The notes: generated from the sequence alone by a model not told the origin. Positions 23,182-30,899 are shown, numbered from the stretch's first letter. The stretch: DNA of 30,899 bases from Methanothrix harundinacea (GCA_002502785.1 DAQG01000057.1:1-30899), one strand, 5' to 3'. Made by a program: numbers and translations.

Positions 23182-23227
23182 TTTATATACAGTAAGCTTG
23201 GGTCTACTCTGAAGTAATCTGAAGTAA
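23182..23227 (+). promoter_or_regulatory. S3Ae promoter and tandem 10-bp repeat in the leader
   Basis: TTTATATA (23182-23189) is a strong TATA box giving a start near 23212. TCTGAAGTAA is exactly duplicated at 23208-23217 and 23218-23227, covering the predicted start site, and AGTAA is followed by TTACT, able to form a small stem before the ribosome-binding site. Confidence 0.5.
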
Positions 23228-23250
23228 TTACCCTTACTGGAGGATGTTTA

Positions 23251-23847
23251 TTGGCGAGAAGGTCACAGAGAAAGTCTGACAGCAGGAAGGTCAAGGCTAA
23301 GCAATGGTACAAGGTCGTAGGCCCTGATATGTTCGGAAAGTCTCCCGTAGGGGAGACCCTGGCCAGCGACCCGAGCAAGCTGATGGGAAGAGTCATTGAG
23401 ACCACTCTTGGGGAGCTGACTAACAACTTCTCCAAGCAGAACACAAAACTCAAGTTCAAGGTGGACCAGGTGGCGGGCGACTCCGCTTACACCAAGTTCG
23501 TAGGCCACGAGCTGACCAGCGATTATGTGAGGTCCCTGGTCAAGAGGAGAACTTCCCGGATCGACACCATCATAGACGTCACCACCAGCGACGGCTATAA
23601 AGTCAGGGTGAAGCCGAGCTGTTTCACAGTGAAGAGGGCGAGGACCACTCAGGTCAAGACTATCAGAAACATAGCCTCGAGCATAATTCAGGAGAAGGCG
23701 GGAACCCTCGATCTCAACCAGTTCATCCAGGAGGTAGTCCTGGGCAGGCTCTCTCTCGACATATACAAGGACGCAAAAGAGATCTATCCGCTGCGAAGAG
23801 TGGAGATCAGAAAGACGGAAATTTTGGCGGGGCCCGTCGCCTCATGA
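23251..23847 (+). CDS. 30S ribosomal protein S3Ae (eS1)
   Basis: This 198 aa archaeal/eukaryotic small-subunit protein eS1 sits near the mRNA exit. The N-terminus is basic (ARRSQRKSDSRKVKAKQWYK). Family segments include FGKSPVGETLASDPSKLMGR, KFKVDQVAGDSAYTKFVGHE and YVRSLVKRRTSRIDTIIDVT. The start codon is TTG, supported by GGAGGATG about 5 bases upstream and by the family N-terminus. It overlaps the CooC-type gene by 4 bases (ATGA), so the two are translationally coupled. Confidence 0.95.
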   Translation: MARRSQRKSDSRKVKAKQWYKVVGPDMFGKSPVGETLASDPSKLMGRVIETTLGELTNNFSKQNTKLKFKVDQVAGDSAYTKFVGHELTSDYVRSLVKRRTSRIDTIIDVTTSDGYKVRVKPSCFTVKRARTTQVKTIRNIASSIIQEKAGTLDLNQFIQEVVLGRLSLDIYKDAKEIYPLRRVEIRKTEILAGPVAS

Positions 23848-24608
23848 AGATCCTGGGATTCTTCGGCAAGGGCGGCACCGGCAAGACCACCCTCACCGCC
23901 CTGATCCTGCGCGAGCTGGTCAGGCGGGGCGAGGTGGGCTTGCTCGCCGTCGACGCCGACGCTAACGAGTGTCTTGCAAGCTTGCTAGGGGCGGAGGGGA
24001 CGCCGAGGCTCTCCGATATGCTCCAGAAGTACAAGCGACAGCGGGAAGAGAGTCCCGAGCTGACCGGCCTTGACATTTTCCAGAACCTCTTCGACACCCT
24101 ACTGATGGAGGGCGAACAGGAGGGCTACGACATGCTGATCATGGGCCGGGGCGAGGGATCGGGCTGCTTTTGTGCCATCAACGACCTGCTCCAGGCGGTC
24201 TTCGAGAAGACCGTCGAGGGCGAGAACTACAACTACCTCCTCATGGACTGCGAGGCCGGTGTGGAACACATCGCGAGAAAGACCTCGGGCAAGATCAACG
24301 ATGCCATAATCGTAACCGATGCGAGCAAGGTCAGCCTCGACACCCTCAAGCGGATAAAAGAGGTGGCTTCTGAAGTCGGAACGACGATCGAGAACTACTA
24401 CGTCGTCGCCAACAAGACTAGGCCCGACATGCTGGACAAGGTCGAGAAGACTGCAGAGAGCCTGGGGTTCAAGTATCTTGGCGCTATCCCCGAGGATCCC
24501 AACTTCACGGAGATCGCCTACGAGGGAAAGAGCGTCTTTGACCTGCCCGACGACTCTCCAGCGGTCATCGCAACAAAAAAGATCACAGACCAGCTTCTCG
24601 GAGCCTGA
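23844..24608 (+). CDS. cooC: CooC-type nickel-insertion ATPase for CO dehydrogenase
   Basis: This 254 aa MinD/ParA-fold ATPase dimerises on ATP and delivers nickel to the CODH C-cluster. The deviant Walker A GKGGTGKTT is at residues 8-16, the switch I region has VDADAN (35-40), and Walker B is YLLMDCEAGVEHIARKT. The nickel-binding CxC is at Cys108-Cys110 in GRGEGSGCFCAINDLL, a CooC hallmark. VVANKTRP is the adenine-binding NK motif. It is intact, unlike the CooC-like copy at 29587-30182. It overlaps S3Ae by 4 bases, and a lipoprotein gene follows after 21 bases. Confidence 0.92.
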   Translation: MKILGFFGKGGTGKTTLTALILRELVRRGEVGLLAVDADANECLASLLGAEGTPRLSDMLQKYKRQREESPELTGLDIFQNLFDTLLMEGEQEGYDMLIMGRGEGSGCFCAINDLLQAVFEKTVEGENYNYLLMDCEAGVEHIARKTSGKINDAIIVTDASKVSLDTLKRIKEVASEVGTTIENYYVVANKTRPDMLDKVEKTAESLGFKYLGAIPEDPNFTEIAYEGKSVFDLPDDSPAVIATKKITDQLLGA

Positions 24609-24629
24609 ACTGAGACTCACTGAGGGATC

Positions 24630-25016
24630 ATGAAATCCAACTTTTCAAAAGCTATCTCGCTTCTTATCTGCCTTGCAGCTTGCCTCGTTGCGGGCTGCTC
24701 GGATCAGGGCGAGGGGGAGAAAGCCAGCCAACCGGAGGACGAATCTGTCTCTGAGCTGGTGGTGGCGATAACCGCGCCCTCCACGGGCTCGGTCCTATCC
24801 GGCGACGAGGCCGTGAAGTTCGATGGCGATGTCACAGGCGGGAAGATGCCCTACTCTTATCGATGGTCGTCGTCTCTGGATGGAACCCTCTCCACCGAGA
24901 AGTCTTTCCAGAAGTCGCCGTCGGAGATGAGCAAAGGCAGATATGTCGTCATCCTGACCGTGACCGACGGTGCCGGCGCGAACAGCCAGGCCAGCATCAC
25001 CGTGACAGTGCTCTAG
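24630..25016 (+). CDS. Lipoprotein with one Ig/PKD-like domain
   Basis: This 128 aa secreted protein has a signal peptide (FSKAISLLICLAACLVAG) ending in a lipobox with Cys23 (LVAGC). An acidic linker (SDQGEGEKASQPEDESVSEL) leads to one beta-sandwich domain: VVAITAPSTGSVLSGDEAVK, GGKMPYSYRWSSSLDGTLS and GRYVVILTVTDGAGANSQAS. It resembles PKD or Ig-like domains, where the YxxxWxS and LTVTDxxG patterns are typical. It is probably an adhesive or structural envelope protein. It lies 21 bases after cooC and is probably read from the same promoter, without a known functional tie. Confidence 0.82.
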   Translation: MKSNFSKAISLLICLAACLVAGCSDQGEGEKASQPEDESVSELVVAITAPSTGSVLSGDEAVKFDGDVTGGKMPYSYRWSSSLDGTLSTEKSFQKSPSEMSKGRYVVILTVTDGAGANSQASITVTVL

Positions 25017-25034
25017 GCTGTAGCTTTGCGGCAA

Positions 25035-25069
25035 GTGGGCGGGGATAACCCGGCCCCCTGCCCAACCAC
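25035..25069. terminator. Hairpin between convergent genes
   Basis: GTGGGCGGGG (25035-25044) faces CCCCCTGCCCAACCAC (25054-25069). This G/C-rich fold lies in the 133-base gap where the lipoprotein and MTI phosphorylase transcripts meet, and could end both. Confidence 0.4.
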
Positions 25070-25149
25070 ATTTCGAGCGGAGCTGGAGATCGCTGCCGAT
25101 TCAGTTGATCATCAATTCTCAGCCTCTGAGTTTCAAGACCCTGCCTTGA

Positions 25150-25902
25150 TCAGAGCTTCGCCTCGGCGAGAGCAGAGCTGCACCGGCAGCGCCTCTCTTC
25201 TGCCATCCTTGAAATTGCGGCCTTTATGATCTCTAGCAAAATATCGACGGATTTTGCCATCTGGTCGACGATCTCCGTCGCCGCCATAGCATCTTTTCTC
25301 ATCCCCGCGGCGGGGTTTGTGACGATGCATATGGAGGCGTAACATAGTTCCAGCTCCCGCGCCAGGGCCACTTCTGGATAGCCAGTCATCCCGACGACGT
25401 CCCCGAAGCGTCTCAACATTTTGATCTGGGCGGGGCTCTCGAGGTGCGGCCCCTCAGTGCAAACGTATACTCCTTGGTGTACCTCAGCGCCTGCGACCTT
25501 TGCGCCCTCAATTAGAGCCCGTCTCGTCTCGGGGCAGTAGGGGCTTGTCAAATCGACATGAACCGCCACCTCCTCGAAGAAGGTCTGGGGCCGGGACTTT
25601 GTGAACTCCACGAAGTCGTCGGGGACGACAAAGCTTCCCACCGTGTGCCAGGACATCGTGCCCACGGTGTTGGTGGATACAACCCGGACCGCCCCCCACT
25701 TTTTCGCGGCCCAGAGGAGAGCTCTGTAGTTCACCCGGTGGGGCGGAAGGTGATCCTCGCCGTGCCTGGGAATGAATAGGACCTCTTCTCCACCCAATTT
25801 CGTTGCCTTCGGCTCCACCCTACCGTAGGGGGTATCGATCGAAACGGCTTCGCCTTCTACGTCGATTCCAGTTCCGCCGATCACCGCGATCTTCTTCTCC
25901 AT
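25150..25902 (-). CDS. S-methyl-5'-thioinosine / MTA phosphorylase
   Basis: This 250 aa member of the PNP/MTAP family splits methylthioinosine (or MTA) with phosphate into the base and 5-methylthioribose 1-phosphate. The N-terminal phosphate site is VIGGTGID. FIPRHGEDHLPPHRVNYRAL, STNTVGTMSW, TEGPHLESPAQIKML and the base-binding VGMTGYPEVALARELELCYA region are characteristic. With the deaminase at 13498-14748 acting first, methanogens use the methylthioinosine route, so MTI is the likelier substrate. The ATG follows a TTTAAC element by about 28 bases, fitting a leaderless transcript. Confidence 0.9.
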   Translation of the reverse strand: MEKKIAVIGGTGIDVEGEAVSIDTPYGRVEPKATKLGGEEVLFIPRHGEDHLPPHRVNYRALLWAAKKWGAVRVVSTNTVGTMSWHTVGSFVVPDDFVEFTKSRPQTFFEEVAVHVDLTSPYCPETRRALIEGAKVAGAEVHQGVYVCTEGPHLESPAQIKMLRRFGDVVGMTGYPEVALARELELCYASICIVTNPAAGMRKDAMAATEIVDQMAKSVDILLEIIKAAISRMAEERRCRCSSALAEAKL

Positions 25903-26041
25903 GTTTGAGGGGATATCTTCCGAAGTTAAAGGGCTTGTCCTGAATGGATAGACCCGGATCGGAGATGCGACGGTTCAAGGTCGTAAGCGTCTATTTGGCG
26001 TCTATTATGGCGAAACCTACATAAGGCCCGTGCCCCTCTTG

Positions 26042-26068
26042 CCTCTGAAACGGCCGTCCGGCCAGAGG
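26042..26068 (+). promoter_or_regulatory. Leader hairpin upstream of aRF1
   Basis: CCTCTG (26042-26047) pairs with CAGAGG (26063-26068), with GCC/GGC inside. A TATA-like CTACATAAG near 26012 would place it at the start of an 80-base leader, before GAGGAGAT and the ATG at 26124. Confidence 0.35.
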
Positions 26069-26123
26069 ACGCCCGCATATCGATCACAACTCCCATTCAC
26101 GGGCCCTTTTGAGGAGATATCAG

Positions 26124-27365
26124 ATGGAATTTACCGCCCAAGAAAAGTACGAATTCAAACGTCTGCTCGAAGACCTGAGGAGCAAGAGCGGAAGGGGTAC
26201 GGAGCTGATCTCGCTCTACATACCTCCCGACAAGCAGATCTCGGACGTGACCGCCCAGCTACGGGACGAGCACGGTCAGGCGTCCAACATCAAGTCCAAG
26301 CTCACCCGCACCAACGTCCAGAGCGCTCTCGAGTCGGTGATGGCCAGGCTTCGCCTGATCCCTAGGCCTCCGCCGAACGGCGTTGCCATATTCGTAGGGG
26401 CGGTCGACGTCGGCGGGAACAAGACCGACATGTACAGCAAGGTCCTCGAGCCGCCAGATCCGATAGTCACTTACCGGTACCACTGCGACTCCTCATTCCT
26501 TCTCACCCCTTTAGAGGACATGCTGGCGGATAAGAAGACCTTCGGACTGATAGTTCTCGACAGGAGAGAGGCCACCATCGGGACCCTCAAAGGAAAGCAG
26601 GTCGAGTCCCTGAAGCATCTTACTTCCTCGGTACCCGGAAAGCAGAGGAAGGGCGGTCAGAGTAGCCGAAGGTTCCAGCAGCTGAGATTGATCGCGATTC
26701 ACGACTTCTACAAGCGGATAGGGGACAGTGCCACCGAGGCGTTCCTTCCCATCGACAGAAACGATCTTGAGGGGATACTTATCGGAGGGCCGTCCCCCAC
26801 GAAAGAGGAGTTCGTCGATGGCCAGTTCCTCCACCACGAGCTTCAGCAGAAGATCCTAGATGCTTTGGACGTCTCCTATACCGACGAGTCTGGCCTTTAC
26901 GAGCTGGTGGAGGCGGCTCAGGAGCGGCTCCTGGACCTTGAGCTCACCCAGGAGAAGCTGATCATGAGGAGGTTCATGAAGGAGCTGGTAAGCGACAAGG
27001 GCCTCGCATCTTACGGGGAGAAGGAGGTCCGGCAGAACCTGATCATGGGGGCGGTGGACATCCTCCTCCTATCCGAAGACCTCCGGAAGACCAGGGCTGT
27101 CATCAAGTGCACCAACGCCGGCTGCGACTATTCGAAGGAGGTCACGAGGTCCCCGAACAGCCCGCCGCCTGAAAACTGTCCCAAGTGTGGATCTCAGCTC
27201 GATATCACAAACGAGGTGGACATCATAGCCGACCTGTCCAGGATGGCCGATGACAGCGGAAGTGACGTCAAGATCATCTCCACCGACTTCGAGGAGGGGA
27301 CCCAGCTCTACAGGGCCTTTGGCGGGATCGCTGCGATCCTCAGGTTCAGGACGAGCAGCGTCTGA
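26124..27365 (+). CDS. prf1: Peptide chain release factor aRF1
   Basis: This 413 aa archaeal class I release factor recognises all three stop codons and triggers peptide release. The NIKS motif is at residues 55-58 (stop-codon reading), and YRYHCDSSF lies further on. GKQRKGGQSSRR carries the GGQ (177-179) that reaches the peptidyl-transferase centre. The C-terminal domain has CTNAGCDYS and CPKCGS, a zinc-ribbon-like insert. A TTG at 26109 is in frame, but GAGGAGAT is spaced for ATG 26124. It heads an operon with three downstream genes that also look RNA-related. Confidence 0.96.
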   Translation: MEFTAQEKYEFKRLLEDLRSKSGRGTELISLYIPPDKQISDVTAQLRDEHGQASNIKSKLTRTNVQSALESVMARLRLIPRPPPNGVAIFVGAVDVGGNKTDMYSKVLEPPDPIVTYRYHCDSSFLLTPLEDMLADKKTFGLIVLDRREATIGTLKGKQVESLKHLTSSVPGKQRKGGQSSRRFQQLRLIAIHDFYKRIGDSATEAFLPIDRNDLEGILIGGPSPTKEEFVDGQFLHHELQQKILDALDVSYTDESGLYELVEAAQERLLDLELTQEKLIMRRFMKELVSDKGLASYGEKEVRQNLIMGAVDILLLSEDLRKTRAVIKCTNAGCDYSKEVTRSPNSPPPENCPKCGSQLDITNEVDIIADLSRMADDSGSDVKIISTDFEEGTQLYRAFGGIAAILRFRTSSV

Positions 27366-27443
27366 GATCGTCTCTTCGTCTCCTCAACCATCCAATCCAA
27401 AATTCCGAAATCTAAAATACCAGGACGAAAAACCAGATAGAAG

Positions 27444-27857
27444 ATGATCGAGCTATCAGCAAGCGTGTCCATCAGGCCTACCGAAAGCCCGGAAAAGGTG
27501 GCAGGTGCCCTGAAGATGCTCTTTCCCGGCATCGAGCTTGTTGCCTGCGAAGATCGGATCGAGGGGCGAGGCGACGCGAAGTCCCTTTTGACCTTTCACC
27601 GACTCTTGAGAGAGCAGAGGATCCTGGACACCGCAAGGTCTGTGATGCTTCATGGAAGGGTTGGGGACTCGATCCAGTTCAGGCTGAACAAGCAGGTCGC
27701 CACCGTCGGGAAGGTGAGCTTCCCTCCTGAGGAAGAGCCTCTCGGCTCGATACACGTTCAGATCAGGGGGCCTGAAACGCTGATAGACAGGCTCGCCCCC
27801 GAGACCTCGGAAGGAAAGCCGATCGAGGAGATCGGTCTGGAGGTGGATTATGTTTAG
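27444..27857 (+). CDS. UPF0201 family RNA-binding-like protein
   Basis: This 137 aa protein belongs to the archaeal UPF0201/COG1325 family, linked by its fold to dsRNA- or exosome-type RNA binding. Marker segments are VSIRPTESPEKVAGALKMLF, LLTFHRLLREQRILDTARSV, FRLNKQVATVGKVSFPPEEE and LGSIHVQI. It has no membrane segments or catalytic residues. It follows aRF1 and overlaps the next gene by 8 bases. The function is inferred from the family only. Confidence 0.88.
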   Translation: MIELSASVSIRPTESPEKVAGALKMLFPGIELVACEDRIEGRGDAKSLLTFHRLLREQRILDTARSVMLHGRVGDSIQFRLNKQVATVGKVSFPPEEEPLGSIHVQIRGPETLIDRLAPETSEGKPIEEIGLEVDYV

Positions 27858-28623
27858 CTTTTCGTCTAGTGCTCTTGTGGACCAGCCCTTCGACTGGGCC
27901 TATCAGCTGGAGGAGCTCGGCTATTCCGGCTGGGAGATCGTTAACGAGGGAAAACAGAGGCTGACACCAGAGACGATCCCCCTTGCCCGAGAGATCGTTG
28001 AGACGACGAACCTTGTTATCACGATTCATCTACCCTACTCCGACCTGAACCTCGCCAGCATGAACCAGCCGATCTGGGAGGAGACGTTGCGGCAGATGAA
28101 GGCCTGCATAAGCCTTGCTTCAGAGTTCAGCAGCCTGGCAGTTGTCCATCCTGGCTACCTCTCGCCCCTGGGAAAGCAGATGCCGGATCGGGCCTGGGAG
28201 CAGAACATTTTGGGTCTCGCTGAGATCTGCGATCACGCCGCCGATCACGGCATGACCATCGCCGTCGAGAACATGCTGAACATAGAGTCAATGCTCGGAA
28301 GAACCCCCGAGGAGATCCTGGGGATGCTGGAGAACGTCGGCAGGGATAACCTCGGTTTTGTCTTCGACATCGGCCACGCCAACACCAACGGGAACGTAGA
28401 CCAGTTTCTGGTTCTCAAAGAGAAGATGGTCCACGTCCACGTCCACGACAACAAGGGCGCAAGGGACGAGCACCTCCCAGTCAAGAGCGGCAACGTCAAC
28501 TGGTCGAGGGTGGCAAAAGCCCTCAACGGATACGATGGCCGAATGGTGACCGAGGCCAGAACCCTGGTCCAGGGGGTACAGAGCATGAGAAACCTGAAGA
28601 CCTTCATGGACTATTTGGAGTGA
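27850..28623 (+). CDS. Sugar phosphate isomerase/epimerase-like TIM-barrel protein
   Basis: This 257 aa protein has the xylose isomerase/AP endonuclease 2 (IolE-type) barrel. Metal-binding positions are suggested by TIHLPYSDLN, VVHPGYLSP, IAVENML, FVFDIGHANTNG, HVHVHDNKGARDEHLPVKSG and MVTEAR. These carry the usual Glu, Asp and His set for one or more divalent ions. Substrate unknown. The ATG lies inside the end of the UPF0201 gene, showing coupling. An AP-endonuclease role is possible because of the RNA/DNA context, but sugar isomerases look just like this. Confidence 0.85.
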   Translation: MFSFSSSALVDQPFDWAYQLEELGYSGWEIVNEGKQRLTPETIPLAREIVETTNLVITIHLPYSDLNLASMNQPIWEETLRQMKACISLASEFSSLAVVHPGYLSPLGKQMPDRAWEQNILGLAEICDHAADHGMTIAVENMLNIESMLGRTPEEILGMLENVGRDNLGFVFDIGHANTNGNVDQFLVLKEKMVHVHVHDNKGARDEHLPVKSGNVNWSRVAKALNGYDGRMVTEARTLVQGVQSMRNLKTFMDYLE

Positions 28624-28629
28624 CCTCGC

Positions 28630-29277
28630 ATGATATCGTCCCTCGACGACTTGGCTGAAGATATATCCCGCTACTTCGAGGCTAAGGATCAGGCGAGAGA
28701 GGAGGCGCTCCAGCTCACCAGGGTCGTGATAAGGAGGTGCGGAGCGGCCATAAGGTCGGTCCATCGGGGCGAGTTCGACCGAGCCCAGGAACTGACTGAG
28801 AAGGCCGGGGAGGTCCTCGCCAGGATTCAGGACCTTCTGAAAGACCATCCCGACGTCAGGTATGCGGGCTTCGTCGACGGCGCAGAGCAGGAGTACGCCG
28901 AGGCGAGGATCGTCTACTCCATCATCACAGGCCAGAGTACCCCGACCCCCGAAGAGATCGGAGTCGAGATGACCGGCTACCTGGGGGGCCTCGGTGACAC
29001 GACGGGGGAGCTGAGGCGTCACGTCCTGGACCTGATCAGGCAGGGAAGGCCCGAGGAGGGCGAGGTCTACCTTGAGGCGATGGAGGAGATCTATCATCTT
29101 TTGATGCTGTTCGACTATCCCGACGCCATCACCAAGGGGCTGCGGCGCAAGGGTGACATGGCCCGTTCCCTCCTCGAAAGGACTCGCGGTGACCTCACCA
29201 ACGCCATAGGCCAGAAGAAGCTGGAGGTCCAGCTGAAAGAGCTGGAAGGAAAGCTCGGGGGGCCAGAATCTCGCTAG
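28630..29277 (+). CDS. Translin family RNA-binding protein
   Basis: This 215 aa all-helical protein of the archaeal translin family (COG2178) comes from a family that binds single-stranded RNA or DNA as an octamer and in some members cleaves RNA. Segments such as ISRYFEAKDQAREEALQLTR, IRRCGAAIRSVHRGEFDRAQ, YAGFVDGAEQEYAEARIVYS, YLGGLGDTTGELRRHVLDLI and DYPDAITKGLRRKGDMARSL match the family. Glu residues in the EYAEA and GELRRH helices correspond to the metal site of nuclease-active members, which remains to be confirmed. It lies 6 bases after the barrel gene and ends the operon. Confidence 0.92.
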   Translation: MISSLDDLAEDISRYFEAKDQAREEALQLTRVVIRRCGAAIRSVHRGEFDRAQELTEKAGEVLARIQDLLKDHPDVRYAGFVDGAEQEYAEARIVYSIITGQSTPTPEEIGVEMTGYLGGLGDTTGELRRHVLDLIRQGRPEEGEVYLEAMEEIYHLLMLFDYPDAITKGLRRKGDMARSLLERTRGDLTNAIGQKKLEVQLKELEGKLGGPESR

Positions 29278-29389
29278 AGTCGAATCTGCGGCGGCGCGAA
29301 TCACGCCCCCCCCCGCAGCTCAGCTTCAGGATATGCGTCATCACAACTTGAGCTATCTGAAGAAATTCTACATTCACACCCTACCCCCA

Positions 29390-29584
29390 TCAACTGGGGA
29401 CGAGTATTAGCTCCTGGGTCAGGGTGTTAACCTCCTGAACGATGGCGTTCTCTAAGGTGGTGACCGAGCAGATTACATCCATATGGAGGGTCTTTCCCTC
29501 CTTTCTCTTGGGCACTACGATGTTCCTCGCCACCTCTCTTCTGGTGCCATCTTTCCCTTTCAGGTAAACAACAAACTCGCACAT
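29390..29584 (-). CDS. cooT: CooT family nickel-binding protein
   Basis: This 64 aa protein begins MCEF like CooT proteins, where Cys2 of a dimer forms the nickel(II) site that helps mature CO dehydrogenase. The rest is a small beta barrel (VVYLKGKDGTRREVARNIVV, KTLHMDVICSVTTLENAIVQ, EVNTLTQELILV). It is intact, starts two bases after the stop of the broken CooC-like gene, and was the last gene of a nickel operon read leftward. Confidence 0.85.
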   Translation of the reverse strand: MCEFVVYLKGKDGTRREVARNIVVPKRKEGKTLHMDVICSVTTLENAIVQEVNTLTQELILVPS

Positions 29585-29586
29585 AT

Positions 29587-30182
29587 TCAGGCCTCCAGAA
29601 TCTCCTTTATCCTGATCACATTCTTCACCGCCACAGACCGGGGCGAAGAGTCCAGAAGAAGCAGTCCCTTTTTATCTGCCTCCATCACCGCCCGAAGATC
29701 TCGACACCCGCCTGAGAGTCCACCATCAGGAAGTCATTATCTTCAGTTTCGGACGCTATGTAGTTCATGAGACGCTTGACCAAGGCGATGGATGAACAGA
29801 GGCATCCTGCCCCTCCGTAGGGGATGGTGCCCATAACCAGGAGCCTGACCTCATCTGCACCATCGATTATGTAGTCCTGGATGACCTCCTGAGCATAAGA
29901 TTCCGAACCATGATGGTTATGATGGTAGTCCGTTCCCGCGTCATCTTCCTCGCCGATCGCATCATTGGCATCCAGCTACAGCCTCTCGCCGATGGCCTTC
30001 TTTGCATCGGCAAGAGGTCGAATTTCGGATAATGGTACTCCCAAACCCATGGCCAGGTTCATGCTGGGGTCGCAGTCGATCACCAAAACTCGGCGTCCAT
30101 CGCGGGCCAGGAGTTTGGCAAGGGTGGAGGCTATGGTGGTCTTGCCCACACCCCCTTTGCCTGTGAAGATGATCTTCTTCAT
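29587..30182 (-). pseudogene. CooC-like ATPase pseudogene (amber stop plus frameshift)
   Basis: The gene starts MKKIIFTGKGGVGKTTIAST with a good Walker A and VIDCDPSMNLAMGLGV. After KKAIGERL a TAG stop (29976-29978) interrupts it. The same frame continues with LDANDAIGEEDDAGTDYHHN, VIQDYIIDGADEVRLLVMGT, the CooC signature IPYGGAGCLCSSIALVKRLM, and DFLMVDSQAGVEIFG. A shift near 29690 then moves to another frame that reads AVMEADKKGLLLLDSSPRSV and AVKNVIRIKEILEA-stop. The 5' ATG overlaps the upstream DUF4198 gene by 4 bases. Even rejoined, the product (about 198 residues) is shorter than usual CooC and lacks the NK region, so a C-terminal deletion is also likely. Confidence 0.87.
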
Positions 30183-30893
30183 CTGGCCACCATGACCAGG
30201 GTGCTGACGAAGACGGTCTCGTCGAACTTCTCGCTGACCTTCTTGGCGGGATCCCGATGGCGTACCAGGAGCATCCATTCGGCATCTCTGGTTACAGGAA
30301 TGCGAGCAACCCCCTGTCCATTGGTCTTGACCAAAGTCATCACCTTCCCCTCGATCTTCGAGATCGCTTTGATCTCTTCTCCTGGGAGAGGCTTGCCCTC
30401 ATAGAACACCTGCATGTTCAATCTCCTGGCCCACACGGCACCAGGGCTTCCCAGGAACCGTCTCCAAAATACCGTGCATGACCTGACCGCTGAATCCACC
30501 ATCATTGCTCGCAGGACATAGGATCTTAGCCTTCTGGTGGAAGGCTCCAGCATATATGACGTCTTTGAATTGAGATCGAGGTCCCTTCATAAATCCCTCT
30601 TTGGTCTTAGACAGTATCGTCGATCCCATATCCACAATGGAGGTATATGATCCCTCTTTATCAGCTTTGAACCTCAGAAGATAGCGGTTTTCATCTGGGA
30701 TTAGGTCCAGATCGAACTTGCTCCCATCGGGATGATAATTGAATGCTTTCAGCCTCTTGGCGTCCGCTATTCCATCCTGTTGCATATTGTGACCAAAGAT
30801 CAGGGCCAGCTCTATCTCTTCACCGTTTACTTTGGATTTCTCAAGCCATATCTCGTGGCCTTGAATCATCAGCTGAAGCTTGCTTTCTTGCAT
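30179..30893 (-). pseudogene. DUF4198 / NikM-like nickel transport protein, frameshifted
   Basis: The N-terminal part begins HEIWLEKSKVNGEEIELALI and continues GHNM, DENRYLLRFKADKEGSYTSI, AFHQKAKILCPASNDGGFSG and ILETVPGKPWCRVGQEIE. One extra base near 30415 then throws it out of frame. The other frame continues MQVFYEGKPLPGEEIKAISK, GQGVARIPVT and DAEWMLLVRHRDPAKKVSEK, ending FVSTLVMVAR at 30179. This is the DUF4198 (nickel-transport-associated) pattern. The normal N-terminal signal peptide is missing or lies beyond the window edge, since the frame is open to the last base. Sequencing error is an alternative to real decay. Confidence 0.8.
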
Positions 30894-30899
30894 TTTTAA

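Noticed and set aside
28288..29304. 338-residue ORF on the minus strand opposite the barrel and translin genes.
   Set aside because: It is antisense to two well-supported genes and shows no protein-like motifs.
1..30899. CRISPR array, prophage or plasmid replication genes.
   Set aside because: No regularly spaced repeats, cas genes, phage structural genes or replication initiators were found.

Overview
The window is archaeal and most probably comes from an acetoclastic methanogen of the Methanothrix (Methanosaeta) type. The archaeal markers are aRF1, ribosomal protein S3Ae, a UPF0201 RNA-binding protein, translin, a tRNA-Ser with a bulge-helix-bulge intron, and BRE/TATA promoters in AT-rich gaps. 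The methanogen markers are an FprA F420H2 oxidase, 2-amino-3,7-dideoxyheptulosonate synthase, MTA deaminase with MTI phosphorylase, and CODH nickel-maturation proteins (CooC, CooT). The genus is an inference from overall gene style, not a measured result. Genes are GC-rich and gaps are AT-rich.

Layout. 1-629: 3' part of a FecE/BtuD-type ABC ATPase. 630-1464: no protein gene, an IS200/IS605-like end hairpin and a structured-RNA candidate. 1465-4302: radical SAM enzyme, amphi-Trp protein, a circularly permuted alkaline-phosphatase-superfamily protein, and a two-gene micro-operon (40 aa protein plus small zinc protein). 4303-5547: a strong promoter, three related hairpin units, then a winged-helix gene. 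5600-6000: broken membrane-protein gene. 6163-9023: ectoine operon ectABC behind an IS630-type winged-helix ORF that overlaps ectA. 9024-9504: structured non-coding DNA. 9505-14748: secreted double rhodanese without catalytic Cys, shikimate-entry aldolase, membrane serine protease and divergent surface protein, MTA/SAH deaminase. 14841-14962: tRNA-Ser(UGA). 15142-19353: ketopantoate reductase, NAD synthetase, FprA, and a decayed rubredoxin gene. 19467-21387: MscS channel with an ATPase-like partner lacking a P-loop. 21818-25902: secreted repeat protein, S3Ae-CooC, lipoprotein, MTI phosphorylase. 26124-29277: RNA-related operon (aRF1, UPF0201, TIM-barrel protein, translin). 29390-30893: nickel operon (DUF4198/NikM-like, CooC-like, CooT) with two broken genes.

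How the genes fit together. EctABC makes ectoine from aspartate semialdehyde, and MscS releases solutes on down-shock, so there is an osmotic-stress theme. The MTA deaminase and MTI phosphorylase form a two-step purine/MTA salvage route. S3Ae-CooC and the 29-31 kb operon point to CODH/ACS nickel loading. Decay is frequent: rubredoxin, a CooC paralogue, a DUF4198 protein, a membrane protein and two IS fragments are broken. Three of these are not visible as ordinary ORFs and were found by reading across frames.
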